Shown: piece after piece, positions 12,013 through 22,431 of the stretch
Position numbering within the stretch: position 1 is the first letter of the stretch
Layout of the letters: every line of letters begins with the position of its first letter
Assembly (NCBI RefSeq): GCF_932276165.1
Contig: NC_063987.1
Location: 1,612,001-1,676,000 of the forward strand
Direction of reading: 5' to 3'
Length of the DNA stretch: 64,000 bases
Source: Plutella xylostella
Taxonomy: Eukaryota; Arthropoda; Insecta; Lepidoptera; Plutellidae
The notes under the pieces: model-generated
The model's input: the letters and a program-made list of their open reading frames with translations, nothing else
What the model was told of the DNA's origin: nothing
The model's database searches: none
Made by a program: the position numbers and the translations under genes

Positions 12013-12499
12013 TTATTATTATCTGGACTATACTGACGATTCATTCTCCTCTTTATACCTCTAATTCCATATTATTTATCATTTGATCAATTACAATTGC
12101 GACGTAAATTTCTGTACATTTTATTTTCGTCACTAGTCCATTAAGTGGCACATAGATCACACATAATCACCAGGCACTTAGTGACGGTAATGTATCAACA
12201 TGAGCTTTCGCTCAAAGTTTAAAACATGTCCATTATCTGAATATAAAAATCGTTTCTTGTTTTATAATCGCGGCCGCCATTATGAGGCGCTGTCACGGTG
12301 ACGATGCGCAGGCGCAGGGCTCTTCCAGTGCGATGCAATTATTAATTTATTTTAATGTAAAAAAATATTTGATGAATTCACAAATAACATTCACATTTAA
12401 GTTAGATTAGACAAATAATAATAATAGAAAACTTATATTTATAAAGGTAAAAGTGCTGTAGTTGATTGGGTGCTACGCTTCAACACTGATTTGCGTTTT

Positions 12500-12622
12500 T
12501 GTTTTTTTATAGGGTGATACTCCGAGATTAAGATAGAAAAATGTTACTCCGAGTGTTCTCAGACATGTTTCGTGAAAATCGGTTTAGCCGTTTCTAAATT
12601 ATCAGCAATTTTTTAGTGGATG
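12500..12622 (-). repeat. Dispersed repeat fragment (GAACACTCGGAGTAACAT)
   Basis: Its complement GAACACTCGGAGTAACAT with AACCGATTTTC upstream matches 51,425-51,575 in the opposite orientation. Confidence 0.5.
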
Positions 12623-13020
12623 AGGGGATCTGATAAACTACCTTATGTCGATAGATTCCAAATATCGTAATCGTAACATCTTACTTCAATTATATTAAAA
12701 TGATATGTTAAGATAATTAATCGTGACTCGTCGTGAATCCTGATCAGCATCAGTTTCAACATCATCAGCTCTTTAATATCTGATGAGGGCATCTAACTTC
12801 CTTCCATTCGTCTTTGAAACTTGGTAGGTACCGTGTTTCCTTTAAAAAGGATACAATAAAAGTTCATAAATATAATTTTATAAATTAAATAAAAACCTCC
12901 TTTTTTAAGTCGGTTAATAAATTAAAAAGAGTGAGTCGGTTGAGAAACATCCTGTAGTAGCGCAATCGCGTGTGGCTTACGTTTTGAATTTGGATCGTCA
13001 TTTTCAAGTGTCAAAGCTTG

Positions 13021-13419
13021 GGGGGTCACTCTTCGACAAAAAAACGAAGTTTCGGAGATCTTCTGCGCGAGCCACGACTCTGACTCGTTGTATTTAACGT
13101 GCTGGTTGCACGACGACCGAATGGCGTAGTGGTTAGTGACCTGACTACTGAGCCGATGGTCCCGGGTTCGATTCCCGGCTGGGGCAGATATTTGTTTAAA
13201 CACAGATATTTGTTCTCGGGTCTTGGATGTGCCCGTAAAATGGCAATAGGCCCGCCCCCTATTACATTGGGACTAACATAGCACTCTGGCGAAAAGTGGG
13301 TGCAGCAATGCACCTCTGCCTACCCCGCAAGGGAGTACATTAGTACAAGGCGTGAGTGCGTGTTTTTTTTTTTTTGGTTGCACGACAGCTTTCGTTATTT
13401 CGTCAGTATAGAGTAACCC
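13021..13419 (-). mobile_element. MITE, GTTACTCTATACTGA family, split by a SINE
   Basis: The left piece (13,021-13,114) begins GGGGGTCACTCTTCGAC and the right piece (13,375-13,419) ends GTCAGTATAGAGTAACCC, matching the family in the - orientation once the SINE at 13,115-13,374 is removed. Confidence 0.75.
13115..13374 (+). mobile_element. tRNA-headed SINE, type B, with 12-bp target duplication
   Basis: The head has A-box-like GGCGTAGTGGTTAGTG and B box GGTTCGATTCC; the body contains GGGTGCAGCAATGCACCTC and CCCGCAAGGGAGTAC; it ends in poly(T). It is flanked by TGGTTGCACGAC (13,103-13,114 and 13,375-13,386). A second copy is at 63,337-63,597. Not a functional tRNA gene. Confidence 0.85.
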
Positions 13420-13968
13420 TACTGGGCACGCTCTACTTTATAAGCGGCCAGTTTTATGACCATAATCGATTACGTTGATTTTTTTAAAGCATTTGATGGC
13501 TAACAAATGTTACATGCGTACGCACTTTGCCATTAAACGTTTAGACAAGTCGGTTGTCGCTTTTGGGACGAATTTTCAAATAATATAATCACTTCTTTGT
13601 AAATGTAAGTACGTAAATGGTGATTTCGGGTTATGCAAGTATAACGATGTTAGTAATAACAGTGATCAATATTAAAGCTAGTTACTTAAGGTGTTTGTTA
13701 CTATTAGAATTGCGTAGTTAGTATTAAAGTAAGTTAAAATCTTAGAAGAAAAATAATCTCTATTTTGCTTAATATGTAAGTTGTGTTGATCTAAATAGCA
13801 ATTTCGTGTATTATTAATGTATGTATGTATACTGTATGGTTTTTCTTGTACTGTATGTTACTTACACGTGCTATGATAATTATTATTGACATGTCGATGA
13901 CAAAAACTAGTGCTATAATGACCAGATTTTGTCACCGTGGTGAAATGACTGGCCAGTCAGATTAGTAT

Positions 13969-13996
13969 TGGACCTTTTTCATTGCTCATGAGTGTA
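13969..13996. mobile_element. Tc1/mariner-type MITE terminus fragment
   Basis: CTTTTTCATTGCTCATGAGTG is a single right end of the CACTCACGGGC family. Confidence 0.45.
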
Positions 13997-14022
13997 TATG
14001 GAACAGAGTTCCGATAATAACA

Positions 14023-14816
14023 GGATTCGATACAATTTTCGAATCTACACAAACATATGGAAAAAGAACAGTATCGTCAACTGTCAATGTGAAAATATAA
14101 GGCAAAGAAGAATGGCAAAACCTGACCCGCTTTGCGTAAGTTAGCAGCCACTAACCAAACCTATTTTAAGTTATTGATAAAAATGTCTACTATCAGGGAA
14201 AAATATTTAAAAAAATCTAAACCATGGGGTTCTTGAGATGTTAGGGTTCAAAAGTAAATTAATTAATATTTTATTTTTTTCGTTAAATAAGTTTTTGATG
14301 AATAGTACACGCACAAACAAGTTTTATAATCTAAATCATGAGATTTCCAATACATAGTGCATCACAAAATGTATTACATGATTTTATTTCTGCAAATAAT
14401 ATCAAGATTATTTTTGCACATTTCACACTCGGAAACCTATTTTTATAAAGAGATCAATTTCAAAAATTATTTCATTCTATTCAAGTTCCCGTTATCCCGA
14501 AGTAACATAGAATACTTTTTATCCAGGAATTCCCACGGGAACACTTTTAAAAACTATTTTTAGCTAAAAGGTAACATCTAGTACAGTAGAAAGACTTGAT
14601 CTTTCGGCACTTATATCTTCGTTCTCCCATGCCTCATAATAATAAAATTAATACCAGTATATACTGTAGTCACGGACTACACATCAGTGTATGTTTCATC
14701 AATGGCCGCTCTGGGTCATGGCGCTATAGAGAAATTGCCATTCTCCTTTGTCAGTTTCGAAAGTGATATTTGTTTTTTCCATATGTTAGTGTAGATTCGA
14801 AAATAGTATCGAATCC
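14023..14816. mobile_element. 794-bp element with about 100-bp inverted ends
   Basis: GGATTCGATACAATTTTCGA...CATATGGAAAAA at the left is inverted at the right (TTTTTTCCATATGTTAGTGT...GTATCGAATCC), with weaker pairing inward (GAATGGCAA). One end of a related copy is at 22,383-22,431. No coding sequence or clear target duplication. Confidence 0.65.
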
Positions 14817-15275
14817 CGTGATCACTGTACAGGTGATTCGCCAATACAGAGGGCTCGTTTCGTGCAACCCATGTGTGATAAAATATTACCATTACATATT
14901 TCCAAAATGTTAAGTACTTAATGTCAGGCATTCGTGCCTTCATAGTTCCAATAAAAACAAATGGCGACACCCATCATCGGATGTCACATATCGATAATTT
15001 GAATGTCACAAAAGCATTTGAGTGTGTCGTGACGACTTGTAAATGTTGTGTCCATTAGTTTAGCATAATGGCTACTGCCGAGATGAATCATACAAAAGGA
15101 TAGCTTTTAGTGCTTTAGCTTTTAGTTAATTTGAACGGGTTTAGTGCGGAATGGTTTACGTGGGCTCTCAGATTTATCGACAGTTTACTTATAATTATTT
15201 AAATTATTATAAGTAGGTACCTAATAAAGATTTCTTTACATTTGGCTGTTATTTTAATCAGATTATTATAATATG

Positions 15276-15475
15276 TATCTGTGGAATCTGTGCAGATATC
15301 TCAGCTGCCCGATACACATATTAAAGGCTTTGCCTAGTTTGGTCGGAGAGCCGTGTGTGAGATATCCCCATATTATTATAATTATATTATATTCAAAACT
15401 GCTCCGACCTGGATTCGAACCCAGGACCCTTGGCATTAGAGTCAGTGCACTGACCAACTAGACTGTCCGCTCGTC
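15276..15475. mobile_element. Composite: tRNA head facing a SINE body in inverse orientation
   Basis: 15,404-15,475 (- strand) is a tRNA-like head with AGTTGGTCAGTGCACTGACT and B box GGTTCGAATCC. 15,276-15,385 is a type A-like body in the + orientation (CAGCTGCCCGATACACAT, AGCCGTGTGTGAGATATCC). In normal copies head and body run the same way, so this is a rearrangement or two abutting insertions. Confidence 0.6.
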
Positions 15476-16016
15476 ATGGTGCTCAAGACTCAATGGATGC
15501 TCTAGATTAGACGCGCAATATGCTGCACCAACTTTTATATGAATAAAAAAAACATTATTGTATGGACAGGGAAGATCAATTTGATATAGTTTTGCTAAAT
15601 GAAGCGCAACGCCCATCGCCGTACCATTTTCTTGGAGCTAAGGTTTTCTTATTATGTTTTATATCTGATAATGTCCGTGGAAGCTTAAAGGCACTGGTGT
15701 TAGCGTTGCCATGATTTATGTTAGCTCGTTCTAGACTTTTTGTATTCAAAGACTTAGGAGAATATAATATTTCTAATATTATTGTAAATAGAAAACACAC
15801 AATGGATGTCATAATTACCTATTCTTATAATGATAATAATAAGGCATATTTTCCTTTGATCTGGACATTGATCTTTAGTCAACCGTTGAGGATCGGTGTC
15901 CTATTACGGTGAAATAAAAACTAAAAAAGTAATCGAAAGTTAATCTGACGTTTAATAAAAACGTTTGATGGATGAGCTAAACTTTAGATGTGAGGTTAAG
16001 AAGAAAATTCAATTAT

Positions 16017-16136
16017 TATACTTTGCACGGGGTATAGCATAGTGCGGATGACATCTGCCAGCTACGAACATTACTACTGAATTGGTTAGTAGGATAGGTA
16101 CATCACCCACGCTATCCTATATCGCGCAAAGTATAG
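16017..16136. repeat. Short element with imperfect inverted ends
   Basis: TATACTTTGCACGGGGTATA and the inverted TATCGCGCAAAGTATA bound 120 bp. Confidence 0.45.
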
Positions 16137-16313
16137 TTATTTTGGCACTAGATTAAACCTAAACAGAAAATTATGTGAAATTGATTTATTCTTTAATCGA
16201 CGTAAAATTTTGTATTTGTCTATTGTCAAAATTTCAGTCTACAACCATTTCACAGATGTAGGCTCACTGAAAGAAAAAATATGCGAAAGAAAACTCCTCT
16301 AGCATCATATTAA

Positions 16314-16433
16314 GGGCGTCTTGCACAACAATGTTAAATAAAATTAAATAGTTTGTCTCTTGCTCTGGCAGCATAATGTCAGAGCAAGAGGTCATAGATT
16401 TAATTTTGATTAACTTTGTTGTGCAAGACACCC
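16314..16433. mobile_element. PIF/Harbinger-like MITE with TAA duplication
   Basis: GGGCGTCTTGCACAACAATG and its inverse GTTGTGCAAGACACCC bound 120 bp; TAA lies at 16,311-16,313 and 16,434-16,436. A 3-bp TWA duplication and GGG-starting ends are typical of PIF/Harbinger elements. Confidence 0.7.
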
Positions 16434-17376
16434 TAATTGTTGAACATTAAATTACTTAAGTTAAATACTCTTACAAGCTCTTAATGAATTCAAGTAGGCA
16501 TTTAATTCGTACCATACGTTTATGTTACGTTAATGTTTATAAACAATAATATACTTACCCGATCAGATCACATTTGCAATTTTGCACTAACATATTCAAG
16601 GCACGCAGACACTAAATACAAGTCTATACATGACCCGTACACTGATCTAGAACTTACTGCTTCAGTACTAAATAACTAGACTGGAACCCGGTACGTACCT
16701 GAAACAATTTGAAAGTTTACAAGATTAGATATTTTATAAAAGTAACCCGCACGCTTGGCTAGTTTATGCGCAAAAAGTTGCAAAGTCAAATGGGCATTAA
16801 TTCCCAAAGACAATAGACGCTAAGAATTCGTTTCCCACGATTCTGTTAAGAAAATTATTTTCACCCGATTGTTAGTTAAGGAAGAATAGCGTTTTTGCAG
16901 TAACGTTATCGTTTTGAGACCGTTATTTTTGTAACAGTTGTTTTTGCTTGCTGTATCAGGTTTTGAGTGATGATAATGTTGCTTGTAATTAGATCGGGTT
17001 TAGTTATTATCTGAGGATGACTCAGGGACTTCGACGGATCAGCTTCGGTTCAACATTACGATTTACGAGGGAGTTATTATGATAATTAGCTCGCTTTATT
17101 ATTTAGCTATGGTATTGTTGATGATGCAGTTTAAGAACCAAATTATATGTGATCGTATAATTTAATGTTAATTATAGTAATTATAAAGAGTGATATTTTA
17201 TCAGTGAACGGCAAGCCTACTTACCTATACTTGCTGTATTTAAAGGTGGAAGGTAGTGACATGCCCTATATTTATGGGTTATTTAGGAATTTCGACCGTA
17301 ATCAAAATAAATACCTACTAAGTAATTTTTTTTATAAATGTTTTCGAAGGAAATTTAGCTGTACAGGTTTATTTAT

Positions 17377-17545
17377 ATCATCATTATCAGCCCGTATCTA
17401 CCCACTGCTGGGTATAAGCCTCTGAGTCCCTATCACGCCATCTCTTCCGGTCATGTGCGAGTCTAGTCCAGTGTCTACCGGCCACCTTAACAATGTCATC
17501 AGACCATCGGGCCGGCGGTCTGCCTATTCCTCATTTGCCAGTACT
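17377..17545 (-). mobile_element. RTE LINE 3' tail
   Basis: The - strand encodes WSDDIVKVAGRHWTRLAHD and then RWRDGIGTQRLIPSSG, ending in a TGATAATGATGA tail. This is the C-terminus of an RTE-type protein. No target duplication was found. Confidence 0.75.
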
Positions 17546-17734
17546 GTGCATATTATTATATAAATAACTATATATTTTGTTCAAGATAAATTTATAAACA
17601 ATACCATTATTGCTGCTCAAACGGAAATAAATTTATTTGTAACAATTACGATCTATAGTTATCAGACGTATAGTAAATCCTTCACCACCAGTAGTTTAAA
17701 GGTTCATAGTAGTGATGTAACGAATGTGTGTTTT

Positions 17735-17815
17735 TGGACATTCGCGAATGCGAATGCGAATGCGAATATCTGAAATCGACATTCGCGAATGCGAATGCGA
17801 ATGCGAATATTCAGT
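17735..17815. repeat. GCGAAT hexamer array, left subterminal region of the hAT-like element
   Basis: Two blocks of GCGAATGCGAATGCGAAT separated by ATCTGAAATCGACATTC. The mirror arrays are at about 19,078-19,155. Confidence 0.85.
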
Positions 17816-18068
17816 TTGTGTTCAAATTTTGCGTTATTTGTATGGTTTGGTTCGTACTGAACGAGGTAGGTTCCGTTCTAGGCGCATTCCGAATCAAACA
17901 AAACAATACTAGGCGCAATTTTTTTTAAAACTTTATTTAGTTCCGTAACAGTTACGACACATTGCGACTGTGTGCAGTTTCTGAGGACGATTTACACGAA
18001 ACATTTAAATTTATGGCTGTCTTGCTCTGACACTATACTGTCACAATACGCTTTTTGTTTGTTTATTT

Positions 18069-18311
18069 ACACTCACGGGCAATGAAAAAGATCCATTAAG
18101 AAAAACATCAAATTACTCCAAAATAATTAAGCGCAAAAAAAAAACTTAATGTCGACATCTGCAATTTTTAAGTTCATTTAACGACAAATCAGAATATTAC
18201 CAACTAAAAACGTTAATATTTTATTAAAATTTTCTATTAAATGTTTAAAAAAATACGGGCTATTTGGTGTCTGTATTTTTTAAGTGGAACTATTTCTTTG
18301 CACGTGAGTGT
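18069..18311 (+). mobile_element. Tc1/mariner-type MITE (CACTCACGGGC family) nested in the hAT-like element
   Basis: Terminal inverted repeats begin ACACTCACGGGCAATGAAAA and end GCACGTGAGTGT, with TA at both edges. The family has further copies at 6,509, 7,550, 20,441, 26,638 and 57,229. Confidence 0.8.
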
Positions 18312-18328
18312 AATGTCTTATGAAACAA

Positions 18329-18877
18329 CAAGGTGGACCAATAGAAGTCATCCGATGTTGTTTGGCTCTCATTTTTTCTAAATTAAAACTTGCTCTGTTA
18401 TTTGATTATGTTTATTTGAACCTTTACAATTTTATTGGTAAAGTCTAAAAGATGATATCGGCAAAATGGGCGCCGTCACAATTGATTGCCATACGGGCTC
18501 CTTTTATGGCATTTCTCATCATTCCAGTGAGAACTTCAGGCGAGAGATTCTCGCACTCGCCTTATGGGCTTCCAGAGACATGGGCTTATTCACATAAACA
18601 TGGGTCTTCAAAAAAAACCCCTCAAAATCCGTCTCAAACGGCGAAATCGGGTGATTTTGCAGGCAAAAATTACAGCTAAACGAAAAAAGAGGCGTCCCGA
18701 AAACTAAATAAGTATACACAATCATTCCGCGATCTTGGAGAGTATATCACTCCATGGCTTCTGAATTTGTATTCTGCATTTGTCTAGTCCACCAATATCA
18801 AAACAAATTTGAAATTGACGGCCATTTGTACAAATGAGAGCAACTTCCAATAGGGTGATTACTTTTGGCCCACCTTG
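18329..18877 (-). mobile_element. Degenerate Tc1/mariner (IS630-class) element nested in the hAT-like element
   Basis: Ends CAAGGTGGACCAATAGAAGT (18,329) and ACTTTTGGCCCACCTTG (to 18,877) are inverted repeats. Inside, on the - strand, lies the C-terminal part of a transposase (separate entry). About 550 bp is far shorter than a full element, so most of the gene is deleted. Confidence 0.65.
18445..18680 (-). pseudogene. Transposase C-terminal remnant (Tc3/mariner-like)
   Basis: Read on the - strand with frameshifts: PAKSPDFAV (compare the usual WPxRSPDLxP), then FFLKTHVYVNKPMSLEAHK (compare WGxLKxxVYxNKPxxLxELK), then ENLSPEVLTGMMRNA and GAHFADIIF before a TAG. These are the order and spacing of the C-terminal third of IS630/Tc1-type transposases as recalled. 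At least two frameshifts and internal stops show it is dead. Confidence 0.6.
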
Positions 18878-19077
18878 TATTAACTATTTCTAAAGTTTCA
18901 TTGGCCAAAAAAATTAATAAATAAATACCAAATGAGAAAGTAAGACTGGTAATGTGATTAAGAGGGTAACTTGTAATAATAGGTTATAGACGAATGGATT
19001 TGATTTTGTTAACCTACCATTATTTTAAAATACTTTTTTCCAATAAGTACTGATATTCGCAAAACATTCGCACAAAA

Positions 19078-19155
19078 TTTTGCGAATGCGAATGCGAATG
19101 CGAATATCCAAAAATGTGCGAATATTCGCGAATGCGAATGCGAATGCGAATATTC
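19078..19155. repeat. GCGAAT hexamer array, right subterminal region of the hAT-like element
   Basis: Two blocks of GCGAATGCGAATGCGAAT. They run in the same orientation as the left array although the element ends are inverted, so the arrays are direct, not mirror, copies. Confidence 0.8.
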
Positions 19156-19367
19156 GTTACATCACTAGTTCATAGTTACAAAAGCAATAAATTCGTAGTT
19201 AAACATTAAGAGCTAATAATAAATTTATTCAAAGTTAAGTTGCTTGCCTTAAATCAAAATGACTTCCACATTAATTTAGTTCTACGGAAAATATATATTA
19301 ATATTTATGGTATATTCTTTATTCCTGCTACACTTTACCCTTTACATCTAAATATCCTTCCACCCAA

Positions 19368-19487
19368 AGGTTGTCTGGAAGAAATCGCTTTAAGCGATAA
19401 GACCGCCATTTGTGCATATGTGTAAGATTAAGTTTTGTATTGTTGTCCATATTTTTGTGTGCAAATAAAGAATATCTTATCTTATAA
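19368..19487 (+). mobile_element. Non-LTR retroelement 3' end (GGTTGTCTGGAAGA family)
   Basis: GGTTGTCTGGAAGAAATCGC, TAAGCGATAAGACCGCC and a final GTGTGCAAATAAAGAATATC are shared with 62,046-62,150; related tail at about 54,700-54,765. I associate this 3' sequence with abundant lepidopteran retroposons. Confidence 0.6.
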
Positions 19488-20440
19488 ATAAAAAAATATA
19501 GTAGCCGACCCTAAACAAAGCAAAGACTTGAGAGAAGTTACAGAAAAAAATATCTCTCATTTTTACCCATTGCAAATTATTATGCGTTGTTGCCGTACTC
19601 TTATTACTCTAATGTCATTAATACTAAGCCTACACGTTTACCTATACAATAGTATACCACATACATATTTTTAACCCTGACCACCTAAAATATTTAAAAA
19701 AAAATAATTTATTAATGCAATCCATTAGTTTTTCGTAAATAAATGTATTGGTGCCTTGCTTTGACAGTATGTACGGAGAAACGGAAGAAAGAGACAGACA
19801 TTGATTTAAAGACGACAGACATTAGCTTAATATTCCTTTCTGCAACTCAGTGTTAGTTTATTACTTCTTTGATCACAACAGTCACACGAAACCACTATTT
19901 AAAGCTTGTCAAACAAAACTCCAAGGGACAACAGTACTTATACAGTTTAAAACTGCGAAACCGAAGTAGGGCAACACTCGTGCATTTATAGCACAAAACA
20001 TTATCTAATCAAGCTGGGTCGTACTTATCAATCAGTTCAACAATTTGTTGCGATCGCCATTTTATGGGCACTTCCACTTTGGTCCCGATAATATTTAAAT
20101 TATAGTGGAGTATCAGCGGGTGAATTCTCAACCAAACACCTAGTAAATCATTTGGATTGTCTGATTTGATATTTAAAATGTAAGAATTAATAAGTTTTCT
20201 AAATGACTTCGCCTACAATGTAACTCACCCTTCAACAATTTGTCTTGTACCTACTGACTGGTGACTTTTGTTCAAGATTTCGTGGATCAGACAGGCTAAG
20301 CCCGTTTTAATGCAGTTGCTGTAGTTAGCAGGTCGTGACGTGCTGTGGCCATTATGACTCCGACACTTATTGTTTTGTCTATAAAATATAATATGTTGTG
20401 TTGTTGTTCTGAATTATTTTTTGCTTAGTGAGTTTTTTAT

Positions 20441-20990
20441 ACACTTGCGAGCAATGATAAAGTTCCAGTGCCATAGTTCCAAATTACTCTTAATCAGAAA
20501 ACGCTAGCTTAATAATAATGGTCCTCCTAGCCGAATTTCGACTACGGCGGCCAATCTCATTTGAGATCAGCCATCTACGCAGAAGTAGATTATAGTGTCC
20601 AAGTGTGTGCGCAGTACACAGGAGCACTCTCTGTTCCATCACTCTCATAGCCCAATGGGACGGATTGACCGACACTACTAGAGAGAGCTAGGCGCAGGAC
20701 CGACTGCTTTACATGCCCATCCGACAGCATGGATCGTTTTCACTGTTTCGGACTTCAGGTGATCAGCCTTCTATATCCTAACCAAACTTAGATCCACAAT
20801 TTAGAAACACAAATTGATGGTCCCACCCGGGAATCGAACCCGGGACCTCTGGGTCATGAAGCGAAGCTTCTACCACTAGACCACAGAGGGCTTAATGCAC
20901 CGACTGCAATATTGAAGTACATTTAACAGCGCATCAGAATATTACTAACCAAAACATTTTTTCTTTCATAATTTTTCGTTAGCTACAAAA
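20441..20990 (+). mobile_element. Tc1/mariner-type MITE split by the type C SINE
   Basis: Left part ACACTTGCGAGCAATGAT to CTAGCTTAAT; right part resumes at CAATATTGAAGTACATTTAA and loses similarity near 20,985, so the right terminus is missing. Confidence 0.75.
20514..20889 (-). mobile_element. tRNA-headed SINE, type C, inserted in a Tc1-type MITE
   Basis: On the - strand: head CTCTGTGGTCTAGTGGTAG with B box GGTTCGATTCC, body through GAAGGCTGATCACCTGAAGT and GATTGGCCGCCGTAGTCG, tail CCATTATTATT. Flanked by GCTTAAT (20,507-20,513 and 20,890-20,896). Uninterrupted MITE copies (for example 6,570) show the empty target. Confidence 0.85.
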
Positions 20991-22010
20991 AAAGTAGATA
21001 TACCTACCTACCTACTAAGGAAATAGGTCACATACACCAGACTGCGCAAAGACTCAAAGATCAAGTGGATCAACTAGGTACGAGAGTTCGTTACTATCTG
21101 TACTTACTACTTAGTAACTATAGTATAACCATAGTATAACTACAGTATAGTAACAAAGCTAAGCTGGTTGTAGCCACGTGTCACCAATTAAACCGAGACA
21201 AAGCTTGTTCGCCTGCGCCTATTGTCTTGAGACGAATTATGTAGAGCACCTTCTAACGGTAGTGGGATCTTTATTGTATTATACCACAAAAAACTTAAAA
21301 AATTGTTTAACAAGTATTCAAAACGAAATTTTACAGATTTTTCCTATTAGGCGTTTGACAGCGCTAAACATCTGTTAAATACTGTCTAAGTTTTTGTGGT
21401 AAGGACTTTATTGTTACAATTGACAATGTCTCTTAATTAACGATATTTTCATACGACAAACCTAAAATATTGTCCCTCCATTGTTATGATCTAACATTTT
21501 TTCAGTGTATGTAGTTGTCAAGAGAATATTTTTATGAAAAAAATAAAAAAATTCAGGTAAGTCCCTGAATTGCGCATTAAATTATGTCACTCTATAAAGT
21601 GAGTACTCTACAGCGGTTATAGTTAAATCATGCTCTGTGGTACTATGATTATGATGATGGCAATGATTTATAGCAGAGTTCAGACTGAACTTTAAATTAA
21701 GTTCTCTTTATTAGCTACTCTCGTCATAAAAGTGTTGTAAGTTTGGCGTATATCTGAATGTCTGTGACTGTAGGTATAAATCAAACTGGATGAATATAGA
21801 TGCGATATTCTAAAAGCAGTTACAATATAAGCCTATCAACGACCACTGCTGGATCCGTAATATTATATTATTTTGTGGAGTAAAGTACCTATGTGAAAGT
21901 ACGCAGTAAGTATAATAAAGTAAGTTTGTGCTCAAAAGATGCACTATTAAATTTGCAGGACCGATACTCCCTAGTAGTCTCGCATTTGTAGAAAAAACTC
22001 TCAACTGTAA

Positions 22011-22206
22011 GGCCGGGGTCTTCTATTTACTCCGTAGGTCGCGTCAATATCAATGTTGTAGGCCGCGTCACGATGCTCACTACAAGTACGCGCCAACGTC
22101 GGCGTGTGAGAGAGACCGCATCAGTACATTTCTATAGTGAGCATCGTGACGCGGCCTACGGCGTGACGCTGGACACGACCTACGGCGTAAATAGGAGACC
22201 AAGGCC
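22011..22206. mobile_element. GC-rich PIF/Harbinger-like MITE with TAA duplication
   Basis: GGCCGGGGTCTTCTATTTAC and the inverse GTAAATAGGAGACCAAGGCC bound 196 bp; arms of about 90 bp include TAGGCCGCGTCACGATGCTC. TAA flanks both sides (22,008-22,010; 22,207-22,209). Frames across it are shadows. Confidence 0.75.
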
Positions 22207-22382
22207 TAAGAGACTGCGGAGAGTTGGAGACACAAAGCAAAAAAAATTCACTTTCAGTGTCTTTAGCTTAAACTATGCGATTACAAGATTTTCGATTTCC
22301 TCCGGTTACGTTGCGTATCGTCAATTGTCACTGTTGAAATGTAAAGCTAATTTGTTAGTTCCAAAAGTGACTACGTTGGAGC

Positions 22383-22431
22383 TGTTCTTTTTCCATATGT
22401 TTGTGTAGTATCGAAAATAGTATCGAATTGC
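22383..22431. mobile_element. Single end of the 14,023-type element
   Basis: TGTTCTTTTTCCATATGTTTG and CGAAAATAGTATCGAATT match the terminus of the element at 14,023-14,816. Confidence 0.55.

Larger units (their letters stand above)
17710..19167. mobile_element. hAT-like non-autonomous transposon with 8-bp target duplication
   Basis: The ends TAGTGATGTAACGAAT (17,710) and ATTCGTTACATCACTA (to 19,167) are inverted repeats. Both are flanked by GTTCATAG (17,702-17,709 and 19,168-19,175), an 8-bp duplication as made by hAT transposases. Each subterminal region carries arrays of GCGAAT hexamers. No transposase of its own is seen. Two other elements sit inside (18,069-18,311 and 18,329-18,877). 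Confidence 0.85.

Noticed and set aside
13115..13200. tRNA gene (A and B boxes present)
   Set aside because: The head is followed by the SINE body, has target duplications, and recurs elsewhere; the same applies to heads at 7,975-8,047, 11,263-11,341, 15,404-15,475, 20,820-20,889 and 63,525-63,597.
22073..22408. 111-codon frame
   Set aside because: Starts within a MITE and runs into unrelated repeat sequence; no coding features.
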